31,734 nucleotides of DNA from CALKXV01 sp964632495. Its GTDB lineage: Bacteria > Pseudomonadota > Alphaproteobacteria > Rhodobacterales > Rhodobacteraceae. The stretch lies in assembly GCA_964632495.1 (NCBI GenBank), contig CAZWDS010000034.1, positions 1 to 31,734 on the forward strand, in the 5' to 3' direction. Every line of letters starts with the position of its first letter. Within the stretch, counting starts at the first letter, position 1. Positions 23,544-31,113 of this stretch are shown one piece after another. A program made the translations under genes and the position numbers. The notes under the pieces were generated by a model. The model was not told where the DNA came from and did no database searches. It saw nothing but the letters and a program-made list of their open reading frames with translations.

Positions 23544-24740
23544 CTAAACCCGTTCGATGACCATGGCCACACCTTGGCCCACACCCACACACATCGTGCA
23601 CAGCCCATACCGCCCGCCGGTGCGCCGCAACTGATAGGCCGCCGTCATCACCAGACGTGCGCCCGACATGCCCAGAGGATGCCCAAGGGCGATGGCCCCG
23701 CCGTTCGGGTTCACATGGGGCGCGTCATCTGCCACACCCAATTCGCGCAGGCTTGCCAGACCTTGAGCCGCAAAAGCCTCGTTCAACTCGATCACATCCA
23801 TGTCGTCGATGGACAAACCGGCCAAGGCCAGAACCTTGCGCGTCGCGGGCACCGGGCCAATTCCCATGACACGAGGCGGCACACCCGCCGCCGCCATGGC
23901 GACGACGCGGGCTAAGGGGGCGTGATCCTTGGCCATGGCTTCATTGCCCAACACCAAGGCAGCGGCACCGTCGTTCACGCCCGAGGCATTGCCCGCAGTC
24001 ACGCTTAGATCAGGGCCGTTGATTCCCTTCAGACCGCTTAGCTTCTCCACCGTTGTGCCGGGGCGCGGATGTTCGTCCTTGTCCACGACAACGGGATCGC
24101 CTTTCTTCTGTGGCACCTCAACCGGGATGATTTCATCCGCGAAATGCCCAGCCTTGAATGCCGCCTGCCAACGGGCCTGAGACCGCGCGGCGAACGCATC
24201 CTGATCTTCCCGAGACACGCCATATTCTTCGGCCACATTATCCGCCGTTTCGGGCATTGAATGGGTGCCATGGGCCGCTTTCATCTTCGGGTTCACAAAG
24301 CGCCAGCCGATGGTGGTGTCGAACATCTGGGCGGCGCGTGAGAATGCAACGGTCGCCTTGCCCATCACGAAGGGGGCACGGCTCATGCTTTCCACACCAC
24401 CCGCAATTGCCAGACGATAGTCACCCGACCGGATACCGCGCGCGGCCATACCAACCGCGTCCATGCCTGATCCGCACAACCGATTGATCGTGGTCCCCGG
24501 CACCTCAACCGGCAAGCCCGCCAGCAAAGCCGCCATCCGGGCCACGTTCCGATTGCTTTCACCCGCCTGATTGGCATCGCCCAGGATCACATCATCCAAG
24601 GCGGCAAAGTCGAGGCGTGGGTTCCGTTCCATCAAAGCGGCAAGGGGCAGGGCGGCCAGATCATCGGTGCGCACCGACGACAACGCGCCGCCATATCGCC
24701 CAATCGGTGTGCGTACTGCGTCCAGAATATAAGCGTTCAT
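23544..24740 (-). CDS. paaJ: 3-oxoadipyl-CoA/3-oxo-5,6-dehydrosuberyl-CoA thiolase
   Basis: A 398-residue thiolase that performs the two thiolytic steps at the end of the phenylacetate pathway, releasing acetyl-CoA and succinyl-CoA. The acyl-accepting Cys89 is in NRLCGSGMDA, the His of the HPLGMSGAR motif near residue 354, and the second Cys384 in CTMCVGVGQG. The opening DAVRTPIGRYGGALSSVR is typical of PaaJ/PcaF thiolases. PcaF of the beta-ketoadipate pathway is so similar that the assignment rests on the neighbouring paa genes. The frame is open to 24788, but the ATG at 24740 begins the conserved protein and has a GAGGGG ribosome site. It is transcribed toward the TetR gene, separately from paaG-K. 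Confidence 0.93.
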   Translation of the reverse strand: MNAYILDAVRTPIGRYGGALSSVRTDDLAALPLAALMERNPRLDFAALDDVILGDANQAGESNRNVARMAALLAGLPVEVPGTTINRLCGSGMDAVGMAARGIRSGDYRLAIAGGVESMSRAPFVMGKATVAFSRAAQMFDTTIGWRFVNPKMKAAHGTHSMPETADNVAEEYGVSREDQDAFAARSQARWQAAFKAGHFADEIIPVEVPQKKGDPVVVDKDEHPRPGTTVEKLSGLKGINGPDLSVTAGNASGVNDGAAALVLGNEAMAKDHAPLARVVAMAAAGVPPRVMGIGPVPATRKVLALAGLSIDDMDVIELNEAFAAQGLASLRELGVADDAPHVNPNGGAIALGHPLGMSGARLVMTAAYQLRRTGGRYGLCTMCVGVGQGVAMVIERV

Positions 24741-24863
24741 GCTGTCCCCTCGATCCTGACACCGTGCATAGAAGCCTGTCCGACCCAAGACAAGACGCCA
24801 GACTTGCCGGAAAGTCGGGAGTGTTCATAATAAGCGTCGGCGGGAAACAGGGTGAGGGACACA

Positions 24864-25277
24864 ATGTCAAGTCTGACAGGAAGATGCGCCTGCGGTGCGG
24901 TCACATGGCGTTCAGCGGGACCGGTATTTTGGGCGGGCCATTGTCATTGCGAAAGTTGCCGGCGGGCGGCCTCATCTCCGCTGACCAGTTTCTTCGGTGT
25001 TCCAAAAGACAGCCTTGTCTGGACCGGGTTGGTCACGGCACGTGTATCCTCAAAAGGAGTAGAGCGCGGCCACTGCGGCGTTTGCGGTGTCCCGCTTTAC
25101 TACCATTCCATGGCTTGGCCCGACGAGACCCATCTCTATGCCGCCACGCTGGACGACCCGAACCAGTTCACCCCCGAGGCGCATTATCATTGGGCCGAAC
25201 GCGTGCCTTGGTTAACAATTCGTGATGATTTGCCAAAGCACGCCGGATCCGCAGACGCAAGCGATCCTGCGACTTAA
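24864..25277 (+). CDS. GFA/CENP-V-domain zinc protein
   Basis: A 137-residue member of the glutathione-dependent formaldehyde-activating (GFA) family. Zinc-binding cysteines are visible at 8 and 10 (CACGAV), 27, 29 and 32 (HCHCESC) and 71 and 74 (CGVC), the full family set. The best-studied member was proposed to speed the reaction of formaldehyde with glutathione, but most members have no proven substrate. A GTG at 24852 gives four more residues; the ATG at 24864 is preferred because GAGGGA lies at a good distance before it. It is divergent from paaJ and ends 5 bases before the convergent sulfotransferase-like gene. No functional link to either neighbour is evident. Confidence 0.9.
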   Translation: MSSLTGRCACGAVTWRSAGPVFWAGHCHCESCRRAASSPLTSFFGVPKDSLVWTGLVTARVSSKGVERGHCGVCGVPLYYHSMAWPDETHLYAATLDDPNQFTPEAHYHWAERVPWLTIRDDLPKHAGSADASDPAT

Positions 25278-25282
25278 CCGTG

Positions 25283-26206
25283 CTAGACGAAACTGGCCAC
25301 CAATCGCATCATGTCTTGCAGGCTGATGTTCGCGGTGTCTTCTTGCGGCACGGGCGCGAACGTGTCCACGCGATACGGATTGGTCTGCCCAAACCGTTGA
25401 AAGAGCCGGTCCATATCCTCCTCCATTTCAGCAATCACCGCACGCCGATCCTCGTTCGCGACGAAAAACGGTGGATATCCGGCGTACACCTGTCTTGCGC
25501 GTGCTAGGATTTTGCGTTGCTTCCCCTCGCTTAACCCAAAGACCTTGGCATGTCGGATGGTTTCGGCCACGGCCCCCGGCACGCTGGCATTGACCGATTG
25601 ATCGGAATCGTCAAGCGGCGTTTCAAGACCCAAAATCTGGCACATGCGCAACAAGGGCGATCCGGTCTCATAAGTCTCCAAGACAATCGCGGCGTCGCCA
25701 AACACGTCCGCCCATGTGAACAGCGCGGAAAGATAATCCATCTCGGGCGCAATCGCTCTTGGGTTTCGCAGGAACTTGGCCAAGGGCGGGGAAAATCCAT
25801 TGCCCGGTTGTTTGATTTTCTGATTGTAGCACGACACCAGAAACGTGTCCGGACGGCGCAAAAAACACACGATGCGCACCGGAATGCCCAAAGCGCGCTT
25901 CAGTTCGTACAAAGAATCTTCAGGGCAGGTAAAGAATTCTTCGCTTGAAATCAGTGCCTTGCCGCCACCAAACGCCATCAAAGCAGACATCAGTTTATCA
26001 AGCTCAAGCTCAAGATCAGGTTGATCCCCGCGTGGCACAGATTTGCCCTTCAACGCAAAAGCCAGACGATGATGCGCCGTCTGTCGCCAATGGGTTTTGG
26101 GATACAGGACACCTTTACGTTTCAAGGCGCCGGACGCTTTCGCGAAGGCGGCTTGAAGCGCCGTGGATCCCGTTTTATGCGAGCCGATGTGGATGGTCAG
26201 TTCCAT
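25283..26206 (-). CDS. Sulfotransferase-like P-loop protein
   Basis: A 307-residue protein of the sulfotransferase fold. The 5'-phosphosulfate-binding loop is IGSHKTGSTALQAAF (residues 7-21). The 3'-phosphate-binding segment is CFLRRPDTFLVSCYNQKIK (about 133-151), with the expected Arg and Ser. Such enzymes move a sulfuryl group from PAPS to a hydroxyl or amine, often on a cell-surface glycan. No signal peptide or membrane anchor is seen, and no glycan synthesis genes are nearby, so the acceptor is unknown. Its start is 46 bases from the divergent hemerythrin-like gene. Confidence 0.85.
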   Translation of the reverse strand: MELTIHIGSHKTGSTALQAAFAKASGALKRKGVLYPKTHWRQTAHHRLAFALKGKSVPRGDQPDLELELDKLMSALMAFGGGKALISSEEFFTCPEDSLYELKRALGIPVRIVCFLRRPDTFLVSCYNQKIKQPGNGFSPPLAKFLRNPRAIAPEMDYLSALFTWADVFGDAAIVLETYETGSPLLRMCQILGLETPLDDSDQSVNASVPGAVAETIRHAKVFGLSEGKQRKILARARQVYAGYPPFFVANEDRRAVIAEMEEDMDRLFQRFGQTNPYRVDTFAPVPQEDTANISLQDMMRLVASFV

Positions 26207-26252
26207 TGCGACCCCAAAGCCCTAAGCTGCCCGGGCAACATCACGAAAGAAA

Positions 26253-26843
26253 ATGAAGAAACCGATAATGACTCTCGCGGATTTTGACATTCATGACAGA
26301 AGCGCCTTGCCAGAGGCTCTGCGCGTCTTGCTGGACGAGTATCCGCGCGAGGGGTGGACGGCGGATCCTGGATACTCGGACCTGATCCGGTTCTGGCTGG
26401 AACGCCATGTTATGTTCCGGCGACTTCTGGATGTGATGACTGCCGAATTGGAAGACACGCTGGAGGGTCAGATGGAAAGCAATGTCTATGCCGCGCATCT
26501 GACGCGCTATGGGCAGTTCTTTGTTCGGGAACTGCATGCCCATCATGTCGTCGAGGATCAGCAGTATTTCCCGAAGCTCAAAACCATGGACAGTCGTTTG
26601 GAGTGGGGGTTTGAGCTTTTGGACCGCGACCACCATGTCATCGATGATCACCTAAATGGATTTGCTACCGACGCCAAAGAGCTTCTTCAGACGATCGGTT
26701 CGGATAAAGACGAACGCCCCTTGCTGGACATTTTCCAAGCCCGGCTGAAGGGGACTCACCACGTTTTGAACCGGCATCTGATCGATGAAGAAGAGTTAAT
26801 CGTGCCCGTGATCCTGAAACACGCGCCTTCAGGCGTCGTCTGA
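26253..26843 (+). CDS. Hemerythrin-like HHE-domain protein
   Basis: A 196-residue four-helix-bundle protein with the set of residues expected for a non-haem diiron site: His52 (LERHVMF), His98 and Glu101 (HAHHVVEDQQYFP), His127/128 (DRDHHVIDDH), His170 and His175 (THHVLNRH) and Glu179 (DEEELIVP). Bacterial hemerythrin-like proteins bind O2, NO or peroxide, or protect iron centres. Two in-frame ATGs (26253 and 26268) are possible starts. Its last 15 bases overlap the 3' end of the convergent phyR gene. That position next to the general stress module suggests a role in oxidative or nitrosative stress, but no EcfG promoter is seen in the 46 bases upstream. Confidence 0.88.
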   Translation: MKKPIMTLADFDIHDRSALPEALRVLLDEYPREGWTADPGYSDLIRFWLERHVMFRRLLDVMTAELEDTLEGQMESNVYAAHLTRYGQFFVRELHAHHVVEDQQYFPKLKTMDSRLEWGFELLDRDHHVIDDHLNGFATDAKELLQTIGSDKDERPLLDIFQARLKGTHHVLNRHLIDEEELIVPVILKHAPSGVV

Positions 26844-27656
26844 CTCGGCCATCAAACTGGACGATGCAAAGAACAAGGCCTGACTAACCGCCGTGCGGAC
26901 CTGATCATGCATGTAAGGTTTGGGGATCAAAAACGCAGGCTCCGGGCGTTCGCCGGTCAACAAGCGTTCGGGATGTCCTGTGATAAAGATCACCGGTTTG
27001 TCGTTGTAGGCTGACATGATCTCGCGCGCAGCCTCCGCACCGGATGTGTCATCTGCCAAGACAACATCCGCAAGGATCAGGTCAGGCTCATCCTCCAACG
27101 CCATTTCAACCGCCGCGGCATGAGTGTCCGCATTGCCGGTCACTTCATGGCCCATACCGGATACGATGGTTTCGATGTCGTCTGCGATCAGGGCGTCATC
27201 CTCGATAATCAAAACCCGTCCCGCCAGGGTTTCGGCCATTCCGCTATAGGCTTCGTCCAAAAGACGCCGCACAACCTCGACGTCTTTTTGCATGATCGTT
27301 GAAACGTCTTCGATCGCGAATTGCTCAAGGGAGCTTAGCAAAAGCGCATCGCGGGACCCGGATTTCAAGACGGCCAGATGTTCTTGGGCCCGAACGGCAA
27401 GAGGCGCATCTTCGTCGACCAGCACGCTGGCCTTCGAGTCGGTCCAGATCTCTTGGAAGATTCTGAACATTGTTACTTTCAAAGACGCATCACTTTCCAG
27501 CGCATCGGACACGTGCAAAATGTGCTCCAAAGTCGCGGCTGCGAAATCGTCACCGTGGGCTTGATTGCCCGACAGCGCCCGACCGTAGCGGCGAAGGAAA
27601 GGCAATTCTTTACCAATGTTTTCAGCGGCCTGCTTGCTGTTCTTGATCATGCTCAT
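26829..27656 (-). CDS. phyR: General stress response regulator, anti-anti-sigma factor
   Basis: A 275-residue protein with an N-terminal domain imitating an ECF sigma factor (about 1-140) and a C-terminal receiver domain (about 146-265). Once phosphorylated at Asp197 (LILADVVL), the sigma-like domain binds NepR and frees the sigma factor EcfG to switch on stress genes. Acidic pocket residues Glu152-Asp153-Asp154, the switch Thr226 (FITGHPE) and Lys246 (IPKPY) are all present. It is divergent from nepR-ecfG, the standard alphaproteobacterial layout. The activating HWE/HisKA_2 histidine kinase, often encoded nearby, is not in the window. Two start codons (27656 and 27650) are possible; the ribosome site is weak. 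Confidence 0.97.
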   Translation of the reverse strand: MSMIKNSKQAAENIGKELPFLRRYGRALSGNQAHGDDFAAATLEHILHVSDALESDASLKVTMFRIFQEIWTDSKASVLVDEDAPLAVRAQEHLAVLKSGSRDALLLSSLEQFAIEDVSTIMQKDVEVVRRLLDEAYSGMAETLAGRVLIIEDDALIADDIETIVSGMGHEVTGNADTHAAAVEMALEDEPDLILADVVLADDTSGAEAAREIMSAYNDKPVIFITGHPERLLTGERPEPAFLIPKPYMHDQVRTAVSQALFFASSSLMAESDDA

Positions 27657-27675
27657 AGGTTCTCTACTTATTCTG

Positions 27676-27701
27676 GGAACATTATCTTTGGCTGATACGT
27701 T
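27676..27701 (+). promoter_or_regulatory. EcfG-type promoter of nepR-ecfG
   Basis: GGAAC (27676-27680), a 17-base spacer and CGTT (27698-27701) exactly match the alphaproteobacterial general-stress consensus GGAAC-N16-17-CGTT. The element points toward nepR, 50 bases before its start, implying positive autoregulation of the sigma factor. Confidence 0.9.
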
Positions 27702-27716
27702 AACTTAAGATAATGT
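27679..27716. repeat. Perfect 10-bp inverted repeat overlapping the EcfG promoter
   Basis: ACATTATCTT (27679-27688) is matched by AAGATAATGT (27707-27716) with an 18-base spacer. The left arm begins in the -35 element and the whole -10 lies within the spacer. Because the left arm is upstream of any start from this promoter, it cannot form an RNA hairpin in that transcript; a protein-binding site is more likely. Confidence 0.75.
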
Positions 27717-27750
27717 AACCCACTGTACGCTTCCACGAGGTGCTGCGCCG

Positions 27751-27933
27751 ATGTCTAACCATCCAGATCGAGAGAGGCTTCATGCTGAAATCGACGCAAA
27801 TCTGCGCAAAGCCTATCAACAAAGTCTTAACGAAAAGTTACCAAAACGTTTCATCGACCTGATCGACAAGCTGCGATCTGGCGACGTGGAAGACCCGTCG
27901 GATCAGGCCTCTTCCGGGGCGCGGGATCAATGA
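27751..27933 (+). CDS. nepR: Anti-sigma factor of the general stress response
   Basis: A 60-residue protein with the NepR core helix LNEKLPKRFIDLIDKL (about residues 26-41) and short disordered ends. It holds EcfG inactive until phosphorylated PhyR takes it away. The identification rests on this core plus its place between phyR and ecfG. The ATG at 27751 follows a GAGGTG site. Its stop overlaps the ecfG start by 4 bases (ATGA), so anti-sigma and sigma factor are made together. Confidence 0.95.
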   Translation: MSNHPDRERLHAEIDANLRKAYQQSLNEKLPKRFIDLIDKLRSGDVEDPSDQASSGARDQ

Positions 27934-28484
27934 CAACGCCGGACCCACGCGACGAAATTATCGAACATTTACCGGCGATGCGCGCCTTTGCGCTGTCTTT
28001 ATGTCGAAATCCTTCGCTGGCCGATGATATCGTTCAGGACACGGTTGTGAAGGCTTGGACAAATTTCAGCGGTTTTACACCTGGGACAAAACTTCGGGCT
28101 TGGCTGTTTACCATTCTGCGGAACAACTTTTATTCTCATCACCGCAAATTTGGTCGCGAGGTCGAGGACGTTGACGGCGCTCATGCCGCGCAATTGGTCG
28201 TCACGCCAAGCCACGACGGAAAGTTAATGCTGGACGAGGTGATGGCAGCGTTCGACAAGCTGACCGTCGAACAAAAAGAGGTTCTGTTGCTCGTCGGAGC
28301 CTCAGGGTTTTCTTACGAAGAAGCCGCCGAAATGTGCGGTGTGTCTCTTGGAACCATCAAAAGCCGGATCAACCGGGGCCGTACGGCCTTGTCTGCTTTG
28401 TTAGGTTATGATGGAGACGGGGACTTCGATGTGACCGACAGTCAAACCATGGCTGTGATCACAAATCGCGGAGATGCCGCTTAA
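27930..28484 (+). CDS. ecfG: ECF-type sigma factor of the general stress response (EcfG)
   Basis: A 184-residue ECF sigma factor. Region 2 covers about residues 15-75, with LADDIVQDTVVKAW and RAWLFTILRNNFYSHHRK. Region 4 spans about 110-165, with LTVEQKEVLLLVGASGFSYE and the helix-turn-helix GVSLGTIKSRINRGR. A 20-residue tail of unknown role follows. It directs RNA polymerase to GGAAC/CGTT promoters and probably transcribes its own operon through the site at 27676-27701. It is released from NepR by PhyR. A convergent flavoprotein gene ends 8 bases downstream. Confidence 0.96.
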   Translation: MTTPDPRDEIIEHLPAMRAFALSLCRNPSLADDIVQDTVVKAWTNFSGFTPGTKLRAWLFTILRNNFYSHHRKFGREVEDVDGAHAAQLVVTPSHDGKLMLDEVMAAFDKLTVEQKEVLLLVGASGFSYEEAAEMCGVSLGTIKSRINRGRTALSALLGYDGDGDFDVTDSQTMAVITNRGDAA

Positions 28485-28492
28485 GGGTCTGG

Positions 28493-29890
28493 CTAGAGAA
28501 CCTTACCGGGATTCATGATGTTGTGCGGGTCTATGGCTGATTTGATGGCCCGCATCACATCCGTGGCTGCGCCCATTTCCTTCCGCAATGATCCGATCTT
28601 ACCTTGGCCAACGCCATGTTCGCCGGTGACGGTGCCGTCCAGCTCGATGGCCATGTCTGCCAACCAAGCGGTATACCCCTCGCAGGCCGCCATGGCTTTC
28701 GTGTCCGACCGGTCGACGAAAACGGTGGCATGGAAATTCCCGTCGCCCACATGGCCCAGCATCGGGGCCTGCAACCCAAGCTCGGCGGCGCGATCCTGCG
28801 CGCGTCCAACCGCTTCGGCCAAGTTCGAGATCGGCACGCAAACATCCGTCGCCACACCTTCAAGTCCGGGATTGGCCTGAACCAACGCCCAGTAAATGTC
28901 GTGTCGGGCTTGCCAAAGCTTGGTGCGTTCTTCTGGTTTGGTTGTCCAGAAGAAGCCAGTGCCACCCGCGTCTGTGGCCAACTCACCAAAAGTCGCGGCA
29001 TGTTCGGCGACTGCCGCTTCTGAACCGTGAAATTCAAGCAAAAGCAATGGGCTGGCAGGCAATTCTAAACCGGCATAAGCGTTCATGGCCGCCACGCTTT
29101 CAGCATCCATCAGTTCGATCCGCGCGACGGGCACACCCATTTGGATCGTCATGATCACGGCTGCACAGGCTGCATCCACGCTTGGAAACGTGCAATGAGC
29201 CGAAGACATCGCCTCGGGGATCCCCTGCAATTTCAGGGTCAACTCGGTAATCAGACCCAAAGTGCCTTCCGAACCGACCAAAAGCCGCGTCAAATCATAG
29301 CCCGCGCTGCTTTTCCTTGCCCGTCGTCCGGTGCGGATCACCTCACCCGAGGGCAAAACCGCTTCAAGGCTCAGGACATTGTCTTTCATCGTGCCGTAGC
29401 GCACCGCATTGGTGCCAGACGCCCCGGTCGCAGCCATCCCGCCAAGGGACGCGTTCGCACCGGGATCAATCGGAAAAAACAGGCCCGTGTCGCGCAAGTG
29501 CTCGTTCAAAGCCATCCGCGTAACGCCGGGCTGCACGACCACGTCCAAATCCTGCGGGTGAACGTCCAAAATTCGGTCCATCTGGCTGACATCGACCGAA
29601 ATGCCGCCGGCGGGCGCATTCACATGGCCTTCCAGAGAGGTGCCCGTGCCAAACGGAATCACCGGGACGCGGTGTTCTGTCGCGGTTCGCATCACATCCG
29701 AGATCTCGTCAGTCGACTGCGCAAAGACCACCGCATCGGGCGGCTGGTTTTCGATCCATGTCGTTGTATGGCCGTGCTGTTCGCGCACCGATTGCCCGGT
29801 TTGCAAACGTTCGCCAAAACGTTGTTTTAAAACGTCTATTGCGGTTTTGAGGCCAGTTTCATTGCGAGGAAGAGATGTGGCAAAAGGCAT
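28493..29890 (-). CDS. FAD-linked D-lactate dehydrogenase-like oxidase
   Basis: A 465-residue flavoprotein of the vanillyl-alcohol-oxidase/GlcD group. The FAD-binding domain contains VPVIPFGTGTSLEGHVNAP (near residues 75-95) and GANASLGGMAATGASGTNA. The C-terminal substrate and cap region has MLGHVGDGNFHA and TGEHGVGQGK, including the His residues that bind metal or substrate in D-lactate dehydrogenases. It most resembles the mitochondrial-type D-lactate dehydrogenase (cytochrome acceptor); glycolate or another D-2-hydroxyacid is possible. The frame is open to 29959, but the 23 extra residues look non-conserved, so the ATG at 29890 is chosen with moderate certainty. It is convergent with ecfG. 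Confidence 0.9.
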   Translation of the reverse strand: MPFATSLPRNETGLKTAIDVLKQRFGERLQTGQSVREQHGHTTTWIENQPPDAVVFAQSTDEISDVMRTATEHRVPVIPFGTGTSLEGHVNAPAGGISVDVSQMDRILDVHPQDLDVVVQPGVTRMALNEHLRDTGLFFPIDPGANASLGGMAATGASGTNAVRYGTMKDNVLSLEAVLPSGEVIRTGRRARKSSAGYDLTRLLVGSEGTLGLITELTLKLQGIPEAMSSAHCTFPSVDAACAAVIMTIQMGVPVARIELMDAESVAAMNAYAGLELPASPLLLLEFHGSEAAVAEHAATFGELATDAGGTGFFWTTKPEERTKLWQARHDIYWALVQANPGLEGVATDVCVPISNLAEAVGRAQDRAAELGLQAPMLGHVGDGNFHATVFVDRSDTKAMAACEGYTAWLADMAIELDGTVTGEHGVGQGKIGSLRKEMGAATDVMRAIKSAIDPHNIMNPGKVL

Positions 29891-30051
29891 GAGGCGTAAG
29901 GTGGCGGCCAATTTTGCTAAAATCAAGCTCGAAGTCGTCGCAAAATGACGGGGCGTCACGACGGGTTCGTCATTTTTTTGCCATCTTTTCCAGTCACTTC
30001 TGTCTGCCGTGGCCCATCTGCCGGGTCATATGATCTGTGGGGACTATTGAG

Positions 30052-30246
30052 ATGAGCGTACTGTCTGCCATCCCGCTGCTGCTGCTTGGTGTCTTTTGTG
30101 TCTGGTTTTTATGGCCAATCGTGGTTGATCCAATGCGGTCGCGCCTTGCGAACAGGCGCTATCGCAGCGAACATGATCGCATGGCGCAGAATCTATTTGA
30201 TCGCTGGACCAGCGCCGGGCCGATCCCGGATGCAGATCAAAACTAA
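30052..30246 (+). CDS. Small single-pass membrane protein, unknown
   Basis: A predicted 64-residue protein with one hydrophobic helix (LSAIPLLLLGVFCVWFLWPI, about residues 3-22) and a basic, then polar tail rich in Arg. This implies N-out/C-in topology by the positive-inside rule. The ATG at 30052 follows a GGGGA element at a fair distance; a GTG at 30037 would add five residues. I do not recognise it. It lies 123 bases before clpP on the same strand. Coding potential is supported only by the well-formed membrane helix and position, so it could be spurious. Confidence 0.55.
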   Translation: MSVLSAIPLLLLGVFCVWFLWPIVVDPMRSRLANRRYRSEHDRMAQNLFDRWTSAGPIPDADQN

Positions 30247-30369
30247 CTATATTTGTCATGCCGCCTGACAACCTCGGCGGGTGCTCTTGAAGCCCTCGTC
30301 GGCGGACACTAAGACTCTGGAAAGATTCAGCGCGTAAAGAAGACGCGAAGACAAAGGCAGGCACGGCAT

Positions 30370-30999
30370 ATGAACGATCCGGTAGAAACCTACATGAACC
30401 TTGTTCCCATGGTGGTCGAACAGACCAGCCGCGGTGAACGGGCCTACGATATTTTCTCGCGACTGTTGAAAGAACGGATCGTGTTCATCAATGGCCCCGT
30501 CCATGATGGGATGAGCCAGCTGATCGTTGCGCAGCTTCTGCATCTTGAGGCGGAAAACCCTTCGAAAGAAATTTCGATGTATATCAACAGTCCCGGCGGC
30601 GTTGTGACGGCGGGTTTGTCGATTTACGATACGATGCAATACATCCGTCCCAAGATCGCGACCCTGGTTGTGGGGCAGGCGGCGTCCATGGGATCGCTTC
30701 TGCTGGCGGCGGGTGACGAGGGCATGCGGCTGTCGTTGCCGAATTCCTCGATCATGGTGCACCAGCCATCGGGCGGCTATCAGGGCCAAGCGACGGATAT
30801 CATGATCCACGCTCAGCATACGGAACGGTTGAAGCGGCAATTGAATGAAATTTACGTGAAGCACACGGGCCAGACGCTGAAAAAGGTCGAAGACGCGCTT
30901 GAGCGTGACAACTTCATGAATCCTGAAGAAGCAAAGGCTTGGGGCTTGATTGACGAGATTGTCGACAGTCGGGCGAACCCTGAAAGTGACGATGCTTGA
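30370..30999 (+). CDS. clpP: ATP-dependent Clp protease proteolytic subunit
   Basis: A 209-residue serine protease that forms the double-heptamer degradation chamber fed by ClpX or ClpA. The catalytic triad is Ser106 (GQAASMGS), His131 (IMVHQPSGG) and Asp180 (LERDNFMNPEEA). The N terminus (MNDPVETYMNLVPMVVEQTS) contains the short propeptide region seen in most ClpPs. clpX follows after 114 bases, the usual alphaproteobacterial order. A CTTGA at 30286-30290 with CTAAGA 18 bases later faintly resembles a heat-shock sigma-32 promoter, but the -10 match is poor. Confidence 0.98.
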   Translation: MNDPVETYMNLVPMVVEQTSRGERAYDIFSRLLKERIVFINGPVHDGMSQLIVAQLLHLEAENPSKEISMYINSPGGVVTAGLSIYDTMQYIRPKIATLVVGQAASMGSLLLAAGDEGMRLSLPNSSIMVHQPSGGYQGQATDIMIHAQHTERLKRQLNEIYVKHTGQTLKKVEDALERDNFMNPEEAKAWGLIDEIVDSRANPESDDA

Positions 31000-31113
31000 C
31001 GACGTTAATTCAAATTCGACTTTTGCGTTGTGCCCCTTGGCGCACTCGCCTAGGATTTGTTCGAAGGCATCCCGGTTCCCGAGCAGCACGGGACTTGTCG
31101 AAAAGGTTTGATA

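Noticed and set aside
30286..30314. Heat-shock (sigma-32-type) promoter before clpP
   Set aside because: CTTGA is a fair -35, but the CTAAGA at -10 distance does not match the CYTAT-type element; not strong enough to list as a feature.
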